Position numbers and translations under genes: made by a program. Positions 1 through 8,640 of a DNA stretch of 27,702 nucleotides are shown here, piece after piece; position 1 is the stretch's first letter; each line of letters starts with the position of its first letter. Source of the DNA: Planctomycetota bacterium (GTDB taxonomy: Bacteria > Planctomycetota > Phycisphaerae > FEN-1346 > JAACEH01); the NCBI GenBank assembly GCA_016935955.1, contig JAFGPY010000392.1, forward strand, positions 1 to 27,702. The letters run 5' to 3'. The notes under the pieces were generated by a model. That model did not search any database, was not told the origin of the DNA, and saw only the letters and a program-made list of their open reading frames with translations.

Positions 1-56
1 TCGTAGTCCTCCGTCGTCCGACTGTACATGTGACTGTGCATGTCAATGATTCGCAT
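1..56 (-). CDS. TatD-like metal-dependent hydrolase, N-terminal fragment (runs off the left edge)
   Basis: Only the first 18 codons lie in the window. They read MRIIDMHSHMYSRTTEDY, and the early D-x-H-x-H is the N-terminal metal-binding signature of the amidohydrolase/TatD superfamily. The wording (IID-HxHM-SRTT-DY) closely resembles a group of TatD-like hydrolases I recall. The start is supported by an AAGGAG ribosome-binding site at 63-68, seven bases upstream. The gene is the last visible member of the minus-strand series that begins with the ABC transporters, 99 bp after the permease stop. Function beyond 'metal-dependent hydrolase' cannot be stated from 18 residues. Confidence 0.6.
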   Translation of the reverse strand, partial: MRIIDMHSHMYSRTTEDY

Positions 57-155
57 GAGAGACTCCTTTCGGTTTGGCATGATCCCGCGGCGCCGGTAGC
101 GTCGCATTTCCGTCTAGCCGAGTCGCGCTCCACAAAAGGCGGTGTGTCAGTCGCC

Positions 156-2969
156 TCAGAAGGCGCTGGCGCCGTCCTGCAGCAAATCAAGGGGACGCCT
201 GCGTCCCGCATTGACAGCCGGCCAGGATGCGGCCAGTGCCGTGAACACGAGCAGCAGCAACCCACCAACGACGGTGCCGGCGACCGGGATGACCAGGTCG
301 GGGTCGAGTCCCCCAAAGAAGCTCATGCGGGACGCGGCACCCACGCCGCACCAGCCGGCGACCAGACCGAAGACCAGGCTGAGCAGACAGGCCACCGTGC
401 CGACCAGCAGACCCTCGGCGAGAATCAGCCGCACGATGGTCCAGCGAGTGAACCCGATGGCGCGCAGGACGCCCAGTTCCCAGTACCTGGCCCGGACCGA
501 AGCCAGGATCAGGTTCAGCAGGCCCAGGCAGGCGATGAGCACGACGACCAGGGGCAGCACGCTGGCGGCCCAGATCCAGCGTTGGGACGCCTTGAGCACC
601 ATCTGTCGGGTCCGCTCGACGGTGCTGACCCGCACGGCGGGACCCTCGTCCTCGGTCGAGGCGGCGGGCTTGCCGGCGGTCACAATGTCGTTGACCTTGC
701 GTTGCAGGATCTGTGGATCAACGCGGCTTCTTGTGCAGCGCAGCCAGACATGAGAGGCGTTCCTCAGATCGAAGTCGGCCGCAACGGACTCGTAGTCGGT
801 GAAGACCAGGGCGGCCGTGCGGTGCGTCCGCATTCGCAGGCCGGCGAGCTTGGACACCCAGTGCCATCCGGGCAGGCGCACGGCGCCGACAATCGTGTAG
901 GTCCGGGGCTCGAGCGCGTTCTCGGGCGGCACCACGGTGAAGGTGTCGCCGACCGAGAGACCGGTCTCTTTCAGGAAATGGTCGGGCACCACGCAGGCGT
1001 GGCCCTGGGCCATGCGGGCGATGGCCGTCTCCGGCGTGCCGGCGACCCACTCGAAGTCGAGCAGCGGCGACGCGCCGCCCAGCGCTCGTTGCGGATCGAG
1101 GCCGATCATGGTGACGTTGTCCTGGCGGATGATTGAAGCCCGGCGCGCACTGCCGGTCAGGTCCTCTTTCAGCCTGGGTTGCTCGACGACCGCAGGGAGG
1201 CAGCAACTGGAGTCGATGCCGTCCAGCCGGGCAATGGCGGCGACCTGGTCCGCCGTGGCGCCCTCGGAGCCGAAGGCGATTATGGCGTCGGGCGCCCAGG
1301 GCCCGGGCACGAAGGCGCTCAGCATGGTGAATCCCCACGTCTGAATGGCCAGGAACAGGCCCAGGCCGATGGTCAGTGCGATGGCCGCCCCCGCGCTGCG
1401 CCAAAGGTGCGAACTGAGTTGCTGGCCGAGAAGCCGCGGACTGATCCCGAGCACCCGGGCCAACACCGGGCTGATAAATCGGTCGACCAGAACCACCAGG
1501 GCCGGAGCCAACAGCAACACGCCTGTGGCCAAGCTGACGAAGCCGAGGGCCATGCAGGGAATCACCGGCCCTTTGAGGCTGGGCATCAGCGCGAAGCTAA
1601 TCAGCGGATCGGCGGCCACCAGGGCTGCACCGATAACGATAAGCCAGGGCGATGCCGCCCGGCGAGCGGCTTGGCCGGCGTTCATGCCGGGGGCGACCAC
1701 GTCCAGCGGTCGCACGCGTGTAGCCCTGGCGGCCGGAATGATCGACGCCAGCAGCGCACCGCCAAACGAAGAGACGGCCGCCAGGGTCACACTCAGCCAG
1801 CCGATGGTCGGGTTGTGGCGGAGCATCTCGCCACCGACCAAGGAGATCAGCCGCAGGGCCAGCGCGGCCAAGCCCAGACCGCCGGCGAAGCCGAGCGCGG
1901 CCAGAACCAGTCCCTCGATCACGATCACCACAGCGACCTGGCTGCGCGTGAGGGCCACGGCCCGCAGCAGAGCGAACTGGCGGATGCGTTCGGTCACGCC
2001 CATGTTCAGCGTGTTGAAGACCATTAGGAAGGCCAGGAGCATACTGACGCCCGTTGCGGCATAAGCCTGCAGGGACATATTTCGTGCGGCCTCGGCTTCG
2101 TCCAGCGTCTCCTCGAGATCGAAGTCTTCCTGGAACTGTTGCGGGTTGGCGCCGCTGGCCAGCCGCGGGCCCCAATCGTAACGGAACTTGTGCACGTCGA
2201 CCCCCGGAGCCAGGGTGACCCCGACGAAGGTGATGCGGCGGGGCCGCTTGTGGATCCGCTCGGCGTCCTTCATGGAGACGTACGCTCCGGCGATGCTGGG
2301 GCTGGGCAGCTTCACGCTGCCGACACGGGATCCGGTGATGGTTGCCAGAGGATTGTCGACTATGCCGACGACCGTCGCGGTCGGAGCATCGTCCGCGCGG
2401 CCGATCAGGAAGGTGTCGCCCAGATCGAGGCCCAGCCTCCTGGCGACCTCGTCACTGAGGCAGGCGGGAATCGTTTCGCCGTTGGAGGTCTGGGCGTCGA
2501 GCCATGAGCCGCTCTGCATGTCGAACGGCGCCGCCGGGGCATCGGTCGCCAGCAGCATGACCTCGTTGGGCGGCCGCGGACCGGTGTCGCCTTCGGACAG
2601 GCCACTCGGGTCTTCAGGGGGCGGCGCGTCGCGGTCGGGACGGCGTGATTGTGCCACCGGCCGCACGCTGATGCGCTCGGCCCACATGGGATCGGCGGCG
2701 GTCACGGCCGGATCAGATCGCAGTTCGGTCACCACCGATGGCGGCACCTCGCGGTCCAGCGCGCGGCTGATGGGGTCCACCGAGAGGATGTACCGGCCCA
2801 GGGCTCGCTGGGCGAACACGTCGTAGCTCTTCAGCAGGGCCTCGTAGGTGCCGACGACCCAGACGACGACGCACGTGGCCGCCATGATGGCCAGGACCGA
2901 GAGAACGCACCGCGCGATTCTGGCCCGCAGGAAAGCGGCCGCCAGGCGAACAGGCAGGAGCATCCTCAT
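156..2969 (-). CDS. ABC transporter permease, FtsX/MacB fold, two-domain (unit B)
   Basis: A 937-residue inner-membrane permease. An N-terminal membrane segment (about residues 12-35) is followed by a large extracytoplasmic MacB-PCD-like region. A first FtsX block with several helices follows (NTLNMGVTERIRQFALLRAV near residue 320), then a second extracytoplasmic domain and a C-terminal FtsX block (YWELGVLRAIGFTRW). This double layout suits an exporter or a LolCDE/MacB-like mechanotransmission machine acting on envelope substrates; the substrate is unknown. The frame is open a further 72 codons upstream, but I start at the ATG that overlaps the TGA of the ATPase gene (ATGA), which gives normal coupling. 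It is clearly paralogous to the permease at 3807-6596: the second periplasmic domains share a G-x-DP-R motif, CVVPDHF and YTIVG. It is transcribed with its ATPase. Confidence 0.9.
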   Translation of the reverse strand: MRMLLPVRLAAAFLRARIARCVLSVLAIMAATCVVVWVVGTYEALLKSYDVFAQRALGRYILSVDPISRALDREVPPSVVTELRSDPAVTAADPMWAERISVRPVAQSRRPDRDAPPPEDPSGLSEGDTGPRPPNEVMLLATDAPAAPFDMQSGSWLDAQTSNGETIPACLSDEVARRLGLDLGDTFLIGRADDAPTATVVGIVDNPLATITGSRVGSVKLPSPSIAGAYVSMKDAERIHKRPRRITFVGVTLAPGVDVHKFRYDWGPRLASGANPQQFQEDFDLEETLDEAEAARNMSLQAYAATGVSMLLAFLMVFNTLNMGVTERIRQFALLRAVALTRSQVAVVIVIEGLVLAALGFAGGLGLAALALRLISLVGGEMLRHNPTIGWLSVTLAAVSSFGGALLASIIPAARATRVRPLDVVAPGMNAGQAARRAASPWLIVIGAALVAADPLISFALMPSLKGPVIPCMALGFVSLATGVLLLAPALVVLVDRFISPVLARVLGISPRLLGQQLSSHLWRSAGAAIALTIGLGLFLAIQTWGFTMLSAFVPGPWAPDAIIAFGSEGATADQVAAIARLDGIDSSCCLPAVVEQPRLKEDLTGSARRASIIRQDNVTMIGLDPQRALGGASPLLDFEWVAGTPETAIARMAQGHACVVPDHFLKETGLSVGDTFTVVPPENALEPRTYTIVGAVRLPGWHWVSKLAGLRMRTHRTAALVFTDYESVAADFDLRNASHVWLRCTRSRVDPQILQRKVNDIVTAGKPAASTEDEGPAVRVSTVERTRQMVLKASQRWIWAASVLPLVVVLIACLGLLNLILASVRARYWELGVLRAIGFTRWTIVRLILAEGLLVGTVACLLSLVFGLVAGWCGVGAASRMSFFGGLDPDLVIPVAGTVVGGLLLLVFTALAASWPAVNAGRRRPLDLLQDGASAF

Positions 2970-3721
2970 AGCTGGCCTCCCACGGTCCGCTTGACCTGCG
3001 TGGACTCGCGGTACCGATGCGCCAGGGCCAGGGCGTCGTCGCAGTCCTTCGTGGAGAAGGCGTCCACGGCCTTTCCGTCTCGCAACGTGACCACGCGGTC
3101 GGCCCACATGGCGACGCTGGCCTCGTGGGTCACCATGACGATGGTGCGATGCTGTTTGTCGCACAGGTCGCGCAGCGTCTGGCAAAGCTCCTGCCCGGCG
3201 ACGGAATCGAGGCTGCCGGTCGGCTCGTCCAGGAGCAGGATGGCCGGATCGCCGATGAGGGCCCGTGCGATCGCCGTGCGTTGCTGCTCGCCGCCGGAGA
3301 GGGCCTGCGGTTTGTGCGTGCGGCGGTCGGCCATGCCGAGTTGCGTCAGCAGAGCATTGACCTTGGCGTCCAAGCCGTCGGTGCTGACGGCGGGAAGACG
3401 CACGTTCTCTTCCGCACTCAGCACGGGGATGAGGTTGAAGGCCTGAAAGACAATGCCGATCCTCTTGCGGCGGAAGGTCGTGAGCTTGGCGTCGGAGAGT
3501 CTGGACAGGTCCTGCCCTTCAACGAGGACGCGTCCGGCGTCGATGTTCGTGAGGCCGGCCATGGCATGCAGCAGCGTGCTCTTGCCCGAACCCGAAGCGC
3601 CCATGACAGCCACGAACTCGCCGTCCTCGATCTTCAGATTGACGCCGTCCAAGGCACGGACGACGCGGTTTCCCTGGCAGAAGCACTTCTTGACGCCTTG
3701 AACTTCAAGCGGACACACCAT
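2966..3721 (-). CDS. ABC transporter ATPase, LolD/MacB family (unit B)
   Basis: A 251-residue cytoplasmic ATPase that powers the permease overlapping its 3' end. Visible motifs are Walker A GASGSGKST at 41-49, a Q-loop Q in VFQAFNLIP near 93, signature LSGGEQQ at 141-147, Walker B ILLLDEP at 161-167 with PTGSLD after it, and an H-loop His at 199. FQAFNLIP and GEQQR are typical of the LolD/MacB/FtsE group. I chose the ATG at 3719-3721 because GGAGG lies nine bases upstream. An in-frame TTG 18 bp earlier would place that Shine-Dalgarno inside the coding region. The gene lies 85 bp after the upstream permease stop and is probably in the same operon. Confidence 0.92.
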   Translation of the reverse strand: MVCPLEVQGVKKCFCQGNRVVRALDGVNLKIEDGEFVAVMGASGSGKSTLLHAMAGLTNIDAGRVLVEGQDLSRLSDAKLTTFRRKRIGIVFQAFNLIPVLSAEENVRLPAVSTDGLDAKVNALLTQLGMADRRTHKPQALSGGEQQRTAIARALIGDPAILLLDEPTGSLDSVAGQELCQTLRDLCDKQHRTIVMVTHEASVAMWADRVVTLRDGKAVDAFSTKDCDDALALAHRYRESTQVKRTVGGQL

Positions 3722-3806
3722 GAACAGGAACCTCCACAATGGGCTTCAACGACTTCTCATGCTTACGTCGTGAGACGTTCGGCAACAGAGGGCGGAGCGC
3801 ACGGCG

Positions 3807-6596
3807 TCATGCGGCCAACCGTCCTCCCTGGATGTACTTCAACGGTTCCCTGGTCGCGGCGTGGATGGCCGGGATGATTCCCGCCACGATGCACAGACCG
3901 AAGGCCAGCGCAAATCCGATGGCCAGGTACGCCCACGGCAGGACCAGTGGCGGCGTGTGGCCGCCGAAGAAGAAGAACAGCGTGCACAGCCGCGTGCCGC
4001 ACCACGCCAGGCCGATGCCTGCCACCAGGCTCAGCATGCATGCGGCCCCGCAGATCATGATCGACTCGCCGAGAATGAGCCGCAACAGTTGCCCGCCCGT
4101 CAGGCCGACGCCGCGCAGCACGCCGAATTGCCAGAAACGGCTGCGGACCGAGGCCACGATGGTGTTGAACACAGCCAGCGACGAGATGCATAGCGTGATC
4201 AACGGCAACCACGTAAGCGCCCAGATGACGTCGTTGGCCCGGCGGTAGAGCATGTTGAGCACTTCCTCGCGGTCGGTCACCTTGACGTACTGGCTTCCGA
4301 CCGACGTCCGGCCGACCTGCGGCAAATCAACTTCGATGCCGGCACCGCGGCGGGCCAGAGGCTCCAGTTGCTTCTGAATCTGCTTGCCCGTGATGCCCTT
4401 CTCGACGTTGGCCCAGAAGTAGCTGACGCGATCCAGGGCGAAGTCGGCCCGGGCCTGCTCGTAGTCCACGAAGATCATGGCCAGGGCCCGGCCGGCGCGG
4501 CGGCGAGTCTCGGAGAATTTCGTCAGCCAGTTCCAGCCCGGCACCGAGGCGACGCCGACAATGGTGTAGCTGACCTGACGCCCGGGGACGTTCGGAACCT
4601 GGACGCTGAACGAGTCGCCCATCTTCAGGCCGGTCTGCGTGCAGAAGTGGTCGGGCACGACGCAGCCGTGCCCCGCGGCCATGCCCCGTGCGGCCTCGGC
4701 CGGCGTGCCTTCGATGAAGTCCAGATCGAACAGCGGGCGATCGTCGCCGAAAGTCCGCCGCGGATCCACGCCCATCACCATCAGATGCTGCTGCTGGGCG
4801 TCGATGTGGGCGAACGCCGGCGAAGCCAGCATCTCGTCGGTCAATCGCGGCTGCTCGACGGCCATGGGCAGGCACTCGCCGGCCTTGATGCCGGACGCGG
4901 CCTGGGCCTCGGCCACCGCGCTGTCGGGCAGGCCGGCGGGCAGGACGGCGATCAGCATCCGTGGCAGGCCCTCGGTCGGCGTGAAGGGCACGAGCATCGA
5001 GTAGCCCCAGACCAAGCTGGTGATGAACAGGGCCAGGCCGATTGACAGGGCGATGGTTGTGCCGGTGGTCCGCCACAGGTTGCCCGAGAGCTGCTGGCGC
5101 AGGAATCGCCGGTCGAGCCGCAGCTCCCAGGCCACCAGCGGGCCGAAGAGCTTCTCGGCGACCACCACGGCCAGCGGGGTGATCAGAACGAAGCCGAGGA
5201 TCATGGCCAGGCTGCCGACAAGCGGCGTGCCGAAACCGCGCGGACCCCAACCCCAGAAGTGGGCCAGCGCCGAGCGAACGCCCTCGTTGCTACGAGCCAG
5301 GACGATGATCGCCGGGTTGACGGCGACGAGGATCGCACCGGCCAGGACCATGGTCCGGGGGAACGCTCCGGGTCGCGGCGCGCCCTGGCCGCCGAGGATG
5401 TCAACAGGATTGATGCGCCAGGTCTGCCAGGCCGGAAGAATCGCCGCCGCCAAAGCTCCGATGAGCGAGGCCACGAGCGAGATCTGCACAACCGACCTGC
5501 CCAGTGGTGCGGCCGAGAACATGCTCGACCGGAACATGGCCATGTGGCCGGACAGGAGGTGCCCGACGACCAGGAATCCCTTGATCAGCACCAGTCCGAT
5601 CGCCCAGCCCGCAGTGGCGAAGAGCAGCGACTCGAGCACGACCATCAGAATCAGTTGGAGCCGCGACAAGGCCAGGGCTCGCAGGATGGCGAACTGCCGG
5701 ATTCGCTCGCGGACGTTGGTGCTCAGGGTGACGAAGACGATGAACAGCGCCGCCAGGAAAGCCAGGATCGTGGCGTTGGCGAAAAGCATCTGCTGCATGC
5801 TTCCGGGCGGGGCGCCCATCGGGTCGTCGTTCTGGGCCTTCAGCAGACGCAGGGTGGCTTCGGGCTGAGCGGCGGCGAGCTCCTCCTGCCAGGCCTGAGC
5901 GAATTCCTGGGCCGCTTCCGGATCTTTCAGGACGATGCAGAGGGTGCTTGGGCGATCGCCGTAACCGTTAAGCGTCTCGGCCGTAGCCAGCGAGATGAAC
6001 ACGTCGGCCAGGTGTGCCGGGGGCATCCTCCGAACGCCGGGCACCATGGCGGGAGGACCGGGAACAACTCCCACCACCTTGAGCGTCACCTCGTCGCCCA
6101 TCCCGGCGATGATCAGCTCGTCGCCGATCTTCAGTCGCATGCGCTGCTTGAACTGCTCGCCGATGACCGCCTCGTTCGGCTCGTCGCCGAGCCAGCGGCC
6201 TTCGGTGATTTCTTGCGGCGGTTCCTTGGCTCCCGTGCCGATGGTCGTCGTGCCGCCGAACGGGCCGCGAGCGGGAGGCGCTTCGGGCTCGATCTGACGA
6301 ACGCGGGTTCTCACGGCGGCATCGATCTCCGCCACGGCGTCGTCGCCGCGGAGGGCCTCGATGATGGTCGGGTCGAGCTGCATGCCGCGGAAGTCTTTCG
6401 GCGTGATCACCGCGTCGAAGCGACCCTGCTGCTTCGACGCGTCGTCGACCTGCGACCGAATGACCGTGAAGCCCCGCAGGTTCCAGGCCACCAAGCTGAC
6501 CGACACGGCGATGCCCAACAGGGTGACCAGCGTGCGGAACCGGTGCTGGACGTTCGGCCCGATCACGAGCCGCAACAGAACGGAGAGCCTCTTCAT
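3807..6596 (-). CDS. ABC transporter permease, FtsX/MacB fold, two-domain (unit A)
   Basis: A 929-residue inner-membrane permease with the same plan as unit B. It has a membrane segment at about 22-40, a large extracytoplasmic domain, a first FtsX block near 275-400 (NVRERIRQFAILRALALSR), a middle membrane region, a second extracytoplasmic domain with GHGCVVPDHF and YTIVGVASVPGW, and a C-terminal FtsX block (FWQFGVLRGVGLTGGQ). The start ATG overlaps the ATPase stop (ATGA) and has GGAGG seven bases upstream, inside the ATPase 3' end. It would form a dimeric or heterodimeric transporter with the neighbouring ATPase. Similarity to the second permease suggests a tandem duplication of the whole unit. 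Substrate unknown. Confidence 0.9.
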   Translation of the reverse strand: MKRLSVLLRLVIGPNVQHRFRTLVTLLGIAVSVSLVAWNLRGFTVIRSQVDDASKQQGRFDAVITPKDFRGMQLDPTIIEALRGDDAVAEIDAAVRTRVRQIEPEAPPARGPFGGTTTIGTGAKEPPQEITEGRWLGDEPNEAVIGEQFKQRMRLKIGDELIIAGMGDEVTLKVVGVVPGPPAMVPGVRRMPPAHLADVFISLATAETLNGYGDRPSTLCIVLKDPEAAQEFAQAWQEELAAAQPEATLRLLKAQNDDPMGAPPGSMQQMLFANATILAFLAALFIVFVTLSTNVRERIRQFAILRALALSRLQLILMVVLESLLFATAGWAIGLVLIKGFLVVGHLLSGHMAMFRSSMFSAAPLGRSVVQISLVASLIGALAAAILPAWQTWRINPVDILGGQGAPRPGAFPRTMVLAGAILVAVNPAIIVLARSNEGVRSALAHFWGWGPRGFGTPLVGSLAMILGFVLITPLAVVVAEKLFGPLVAWELRLDRRFLRQQLSGNLWRTTGTTIALSIGLALFITSLVWGYSMLVPFTPTEGLPRMLIAVLPAGLPDSAVAEAQAASGIKAGECLPMAVEQPRLTDEMLASPAFAHIDAQQQHLMVMGVDPRRTFGDDRPLFDLDFIEGTPAEAARGMAAGHGCVVPDHFCTQTGLKMGDSFSVQVPNVPGRQVSYTIVGVASVPGWNWLTKFSETRRRAGRALAMIFVDYEQARADFALDRVSYFWANVEKGITGKQIQKQLEPLARRGAGIEVDLPQVGRTSVGSQYVKVTDREEVLNMLYRRANDVIWALTWLPLITLCISSLAVFNTIVASVRSRFWQFGVLRGVGLTGGQLLRLILGESIMICGAACMLSLVAGIGLAWCGTRLCTLFFFFGGHTPPLVLPWAYLAIGFALAFGLCIVAGIIPAIHAATREPLKYIQGGRLAA

Positions 6597-7369
6597 CCGC
6601 GCACCTCCTGGCAGTCGGCTTCCATGAGGTCGATGTAGCGCTGGGCCAGGTCCTGCACCGTGGCGTATTCGCTACGGTCGGTCTGGCCGACAAGTTGACC
6701 GTCTTTGAGAATCAGGATCTTCTCCGCCGCGAAAGCCACGGCCGGGTTGTGAGTCACCATGAGGACGGTGGTCCCGTTCTCCAGGCAGAGTTTGCGGAAC
6801 GTGTCGCAGAGCCTGCGTCCGTTGACCGAGTCGAGGCTGCCGGTCGGCTCGTCGGCCAGGACGATCGAAGGGTTCGTCACCAGGGCCCGGGCGATAGCGA
6901 ACCGTTGTTGTTCGCCGCCGCTCATGGAGTCCGGTCGCCGGGTGCGGACGCCCGACAGGCCGAGGTGCTCGACCAGGCGGGCCACGCCGTCGCTGCCGTT
7001 GCTCCGTCCTCCCAGCAGCATCGGCAGGGCGATGTTCTCCTCACCGGTCAGCGTAGGAATGAGATTGAAGGCCTGGAACACCAGGCCGATGTTCTTCCGG
7101 CGGAACACGGTGCGGGCGCGCTCGCTCAACGCGTGAATGTCCGTGCCGCCGATGCGGATCGTTCCCTCGTCCGGCCGCGTCAGACCGGCCACCAGGTGCA
7201 GCAACGTGCTCTTGCCCGAACCCGAGGCGCCCATGACTGCGGCGAAGTCGCCGTGCGAGAGGGTCAGGCTGACATCGCGAACAGCCTCCACGACCCCATG
7301 GCCGGGATGGAACCGCTTGCAGAGACCGTCGATCTGGAGGATGGGGTCCGATGAGGTCGCACGCTTCAT
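6593..7369 (-). CDS. ABC transporter ATPase, LolD/MacB family (unit A)
   Basis: A 258-residue ATPase and the first gene of the four-gene minus-strand ABC series. Walker A GASGSGKST is at 47-55, VFQAFNLIPT surrounds the Q-loop near 99, signature MSGGEQQ is at 149-155, Walker B is ILADEP-like (VLADEP at 170-175), and the H-loop His is at 207. The frame is open upstream, but I take the ATG at 7367-7369, which has AAGGA eight bases upstream. The 3' end overlaps the permease start by four bases. It differs from its paralogue at 2966-3721 mainly at the two ends. No clear promoter was identified upstream. Confidence 0.92.
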   Translation of the reverse strand: MKRATSSDPILQIDGLCKRFHPGHGVVEAVRDVSLTLSHGDFAAVMGASGSGKSTLLHLVAGLTRPDEGTIRIGGTDIHALSERARTVFRRKNIGLVFQAFNLIPTLTGEENIALPMLLGGRSNGSDGVARLVEHLGLSGVRTRRPDSMSGGEQQRFAIARALVTNPSIVLADEPTGSLDSVNGRRLCDTFRKLCLENGTTVLMVTHNPAVAFAAEKILILKDGQLVGQTDRSEYATVQDLAQRYIDLMEADCQEVRG

Positions 7370-8031
7370 GTGCACAGTCCTTTCGATATTGACCACGTGA
7401 GTACCGATAGCACCGTTAACCAACTCGCAGCCGGGTGGCCGCGACCTGTGTCAGTCTGCAGACACGACCGGCAGGCAGGCACGTGCCTTGGTGGGGCCGC
7501 GAGGTTCGCCCCGGCTGCTTTGGCAATCGCCGGACGGCCAGAATCAAAAACAACCGTGCAAACCGCATACCATGGACCGGCTGTCACCCCATGGAGAACA
7601 GGACCGACCTGCCCGGTTGTCGTCGGCCGCGGCTTGGCCGGGAGCGGTGCCCAGAAGGCTCGCCCATTCAGAGAGTGGTGCTGTCACTGCGCGTGTTGGT
7701 GCAACACCTTGTGTGATAAGCGGTTGTGCTGGATTCGGGCGCCGTTGCCGTGGTGCTGTCGGTGAGACTGCACTGGACTGCGCGAGCCCATGTTGTGGCT
7801 GTGTAACATGTGTTGATCACAGTCTTTGGGAGCGAAATCCGCGTCCCATGGTCTCCGCATTGATAGACGACCGCACACAATTGGTCTGTCACGCCCAATC
7901 CGTGCACAGGTTTTGTGCATTTTCGGCATCAATGCTTGTCGTGTGTATAGTGCGGGAACCATCACAAGTGCCGACGACGCCGGGATACGCCGGAAGTGGC
8001 AGGAGGGCGGAAACTGTGCGTCGTCTCGGTC
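7370..8031. other. Intergenic region, no supported gene
   Basis: About 660 bp between the ABC series and the nikR stop. Several open frames cross it, but all are low-complexity, Cys/Arg/Pro-rich translations with no recognisable motif or ribosome-binding site. Structure seen: an inverted repeat TGCACA-N5-TGTGCA at 7903-7919, and a short hairpin GTGTTG-GTG-CAACAC near 7695. The motif GTGCACAG occurs at about 7903 and again just upstream of the ABC ATPase start. It may hold the promoter of the ABC series, but none is clear enough to mark. Confidence 0.5.
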
Positions 8032-8448
8032 TTAGCGCAATTGCCGGCCGGTGGTACTTGCAGCTAACTTGGCGTGCAGAACGCCCTTTTCGCGCTGAAG
8101 GCGGTTGGTCAGTTCCCGAATGTCCTTGCCCCGGCCGCGGACCATGATCATCTCCGCGCAGAGGTGCTCGTCCAGGTGGACGTGGGTCGTAGCCAGAACC
8201 TTGCCGGTGAAATGATGCTGCTGGTGAATCAGCCGCTCGGTCAGTCCCCGGGTGTGATGGTCGTAGATGAGGGAAATCGTGCCCAGCAGGGTCCCTGGGC
8301 TCTCCCACTCCTGCCCCACCAGGTGATCCCGTACCAGGTCGCGGACGAACTCCGAGCGGTTCCCGTAGCCGCTCTCGGCCACCATGGTCTCCAACTTCTC
8401 GAAGAGCGATCTGGGAATGGACAGACTGACGCGGACCAATTCGGACAT
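8032..8448 (-). CDS. nikR: Nickel-responsive ribbon-helix-helix regulator NikR
   Basis: A 138-residue protein of normal NikR length. The N-terminal ribbon-helix-helix DNA-binding domain begins VRVSLSIPRSLFEKLE and continues with GNRSEFVRDLVRDHL. The C-terminal ACT-like domain holds the high-affinity nickel set. H78, H89, H91 and C97 have the same spacing as H76, H87, H89 and C95 of E. coli NikR (visible as THVHLDEHLC). With nickel bound, NikR tetramers bind an inverted repeat and repress nickel uptake genes. The start is the ATG with GGGAG six bases upstream; the frame extends 14 codons further without support. The gene is divergent from the uptake operon at 8641, with a NikR-type operator between them. 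One cannot exclude cobalt sensing, but the ligand set argues for nickel. Confidence 0.93.
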   Translation of the reverse strand: MSELVRVSLSIPRSLFEKLETMVAESGYGNRSEFVRDLVRDHLVGQEWESPGTLLGTISLIYDHHTRGLTERLIHQQHHFTGKVLATTHVHLDEHLCAEMIMVRGRGKDIRELTNRLQREKGVLHAKLAASTTGRQLR

Positions 8449-8477
8449 GCCGTGCTCCCTTCGTTGAACCGACGCAC

Positions 8478-8506
8478 ATCGTACCGGCATCGCGGCAGGG
8501 CGTCAA
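8478..8506 (-). promoter_or_regulatory. nikR promoter, sigma-70 type
   Basis: Read on the minus strand: -35 TTGACG (8501-8506), a 17-base spacer, then -10 TACGAT (8478-8483). The -10 lies about 30 bases upstream of the nikR ATG. The NikR-type repeat at 8592 is 85 bases upstream of this -35, so nikR itself is probably not strongly autoregulated by that site. Confidence 0.55.
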
Positions 8507-8591
8507 GCCGTCGGCGGCCAGGCATGAGGCCATGCCAGCTGCCGCGTCGCGGAGAAGTTGAGGAAAAATGAGTTGCATTGCCGTGCTGATG

Positions 8592-8618
8592 GTATTACAC
8601 TTGCCATATTCGTAATAC
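8592..8618. promoter_or_regulatory. Putative NikR operator GTATTAC-N13-GTAATAC
   Basis: A perfect 7+7 inverted repeat separated by 13 bases (half-sites 8592-8598 and 8612-8618), 22 bases before the start of the plus-strand uptake operon and divergent to nikR. NikR operators are widely spaced inverted repeats: GTATGA-N16-TCATAC in E. coli, and GTGTTAC/GTAACAC types in other phyla. The geometry (27 bp overall against 28 bp) and sequence fit. The position suits repression of the 8641 operon when nickel is replete. The GTATTAC or GTAATAC arms may overlap the core promoter, which I could not define separately. Confidence 0.75.
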
Positions 8619-8640
8619 GACCCGGGGGACTTACGCGGCG

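Noticed and set aside
30..1136. Long plus-strand open frame (368 codons) over the permease gene
   Set aside because: Antisense shadow of the FtsX permease; Gln/Gly/His-rich translation with no motif. Long antisense frames are expected in GC-rich DNA.
2970..3185. 72-codon N-terminal extension of the unit B permease
   Set aside because: Overlaps the ATPase gene and reads Arg/Gly-rich; the ATGA-coupled ATG gives a normal permease N-terminus.
7370..8147. Several open frames between the ABC series and nikR
   Set aside because: No ribosome-binding sites, no recognisable motifs, Cys/Arg/Pro-rich composition.
8449..8640. Cobalamin riboswitch upstream of the FecBCD-type operon
   Set aside because: No B12-box-like GCCACTG was seen, and only 22 bases lie between the NikR-type repeat and the first start codon.
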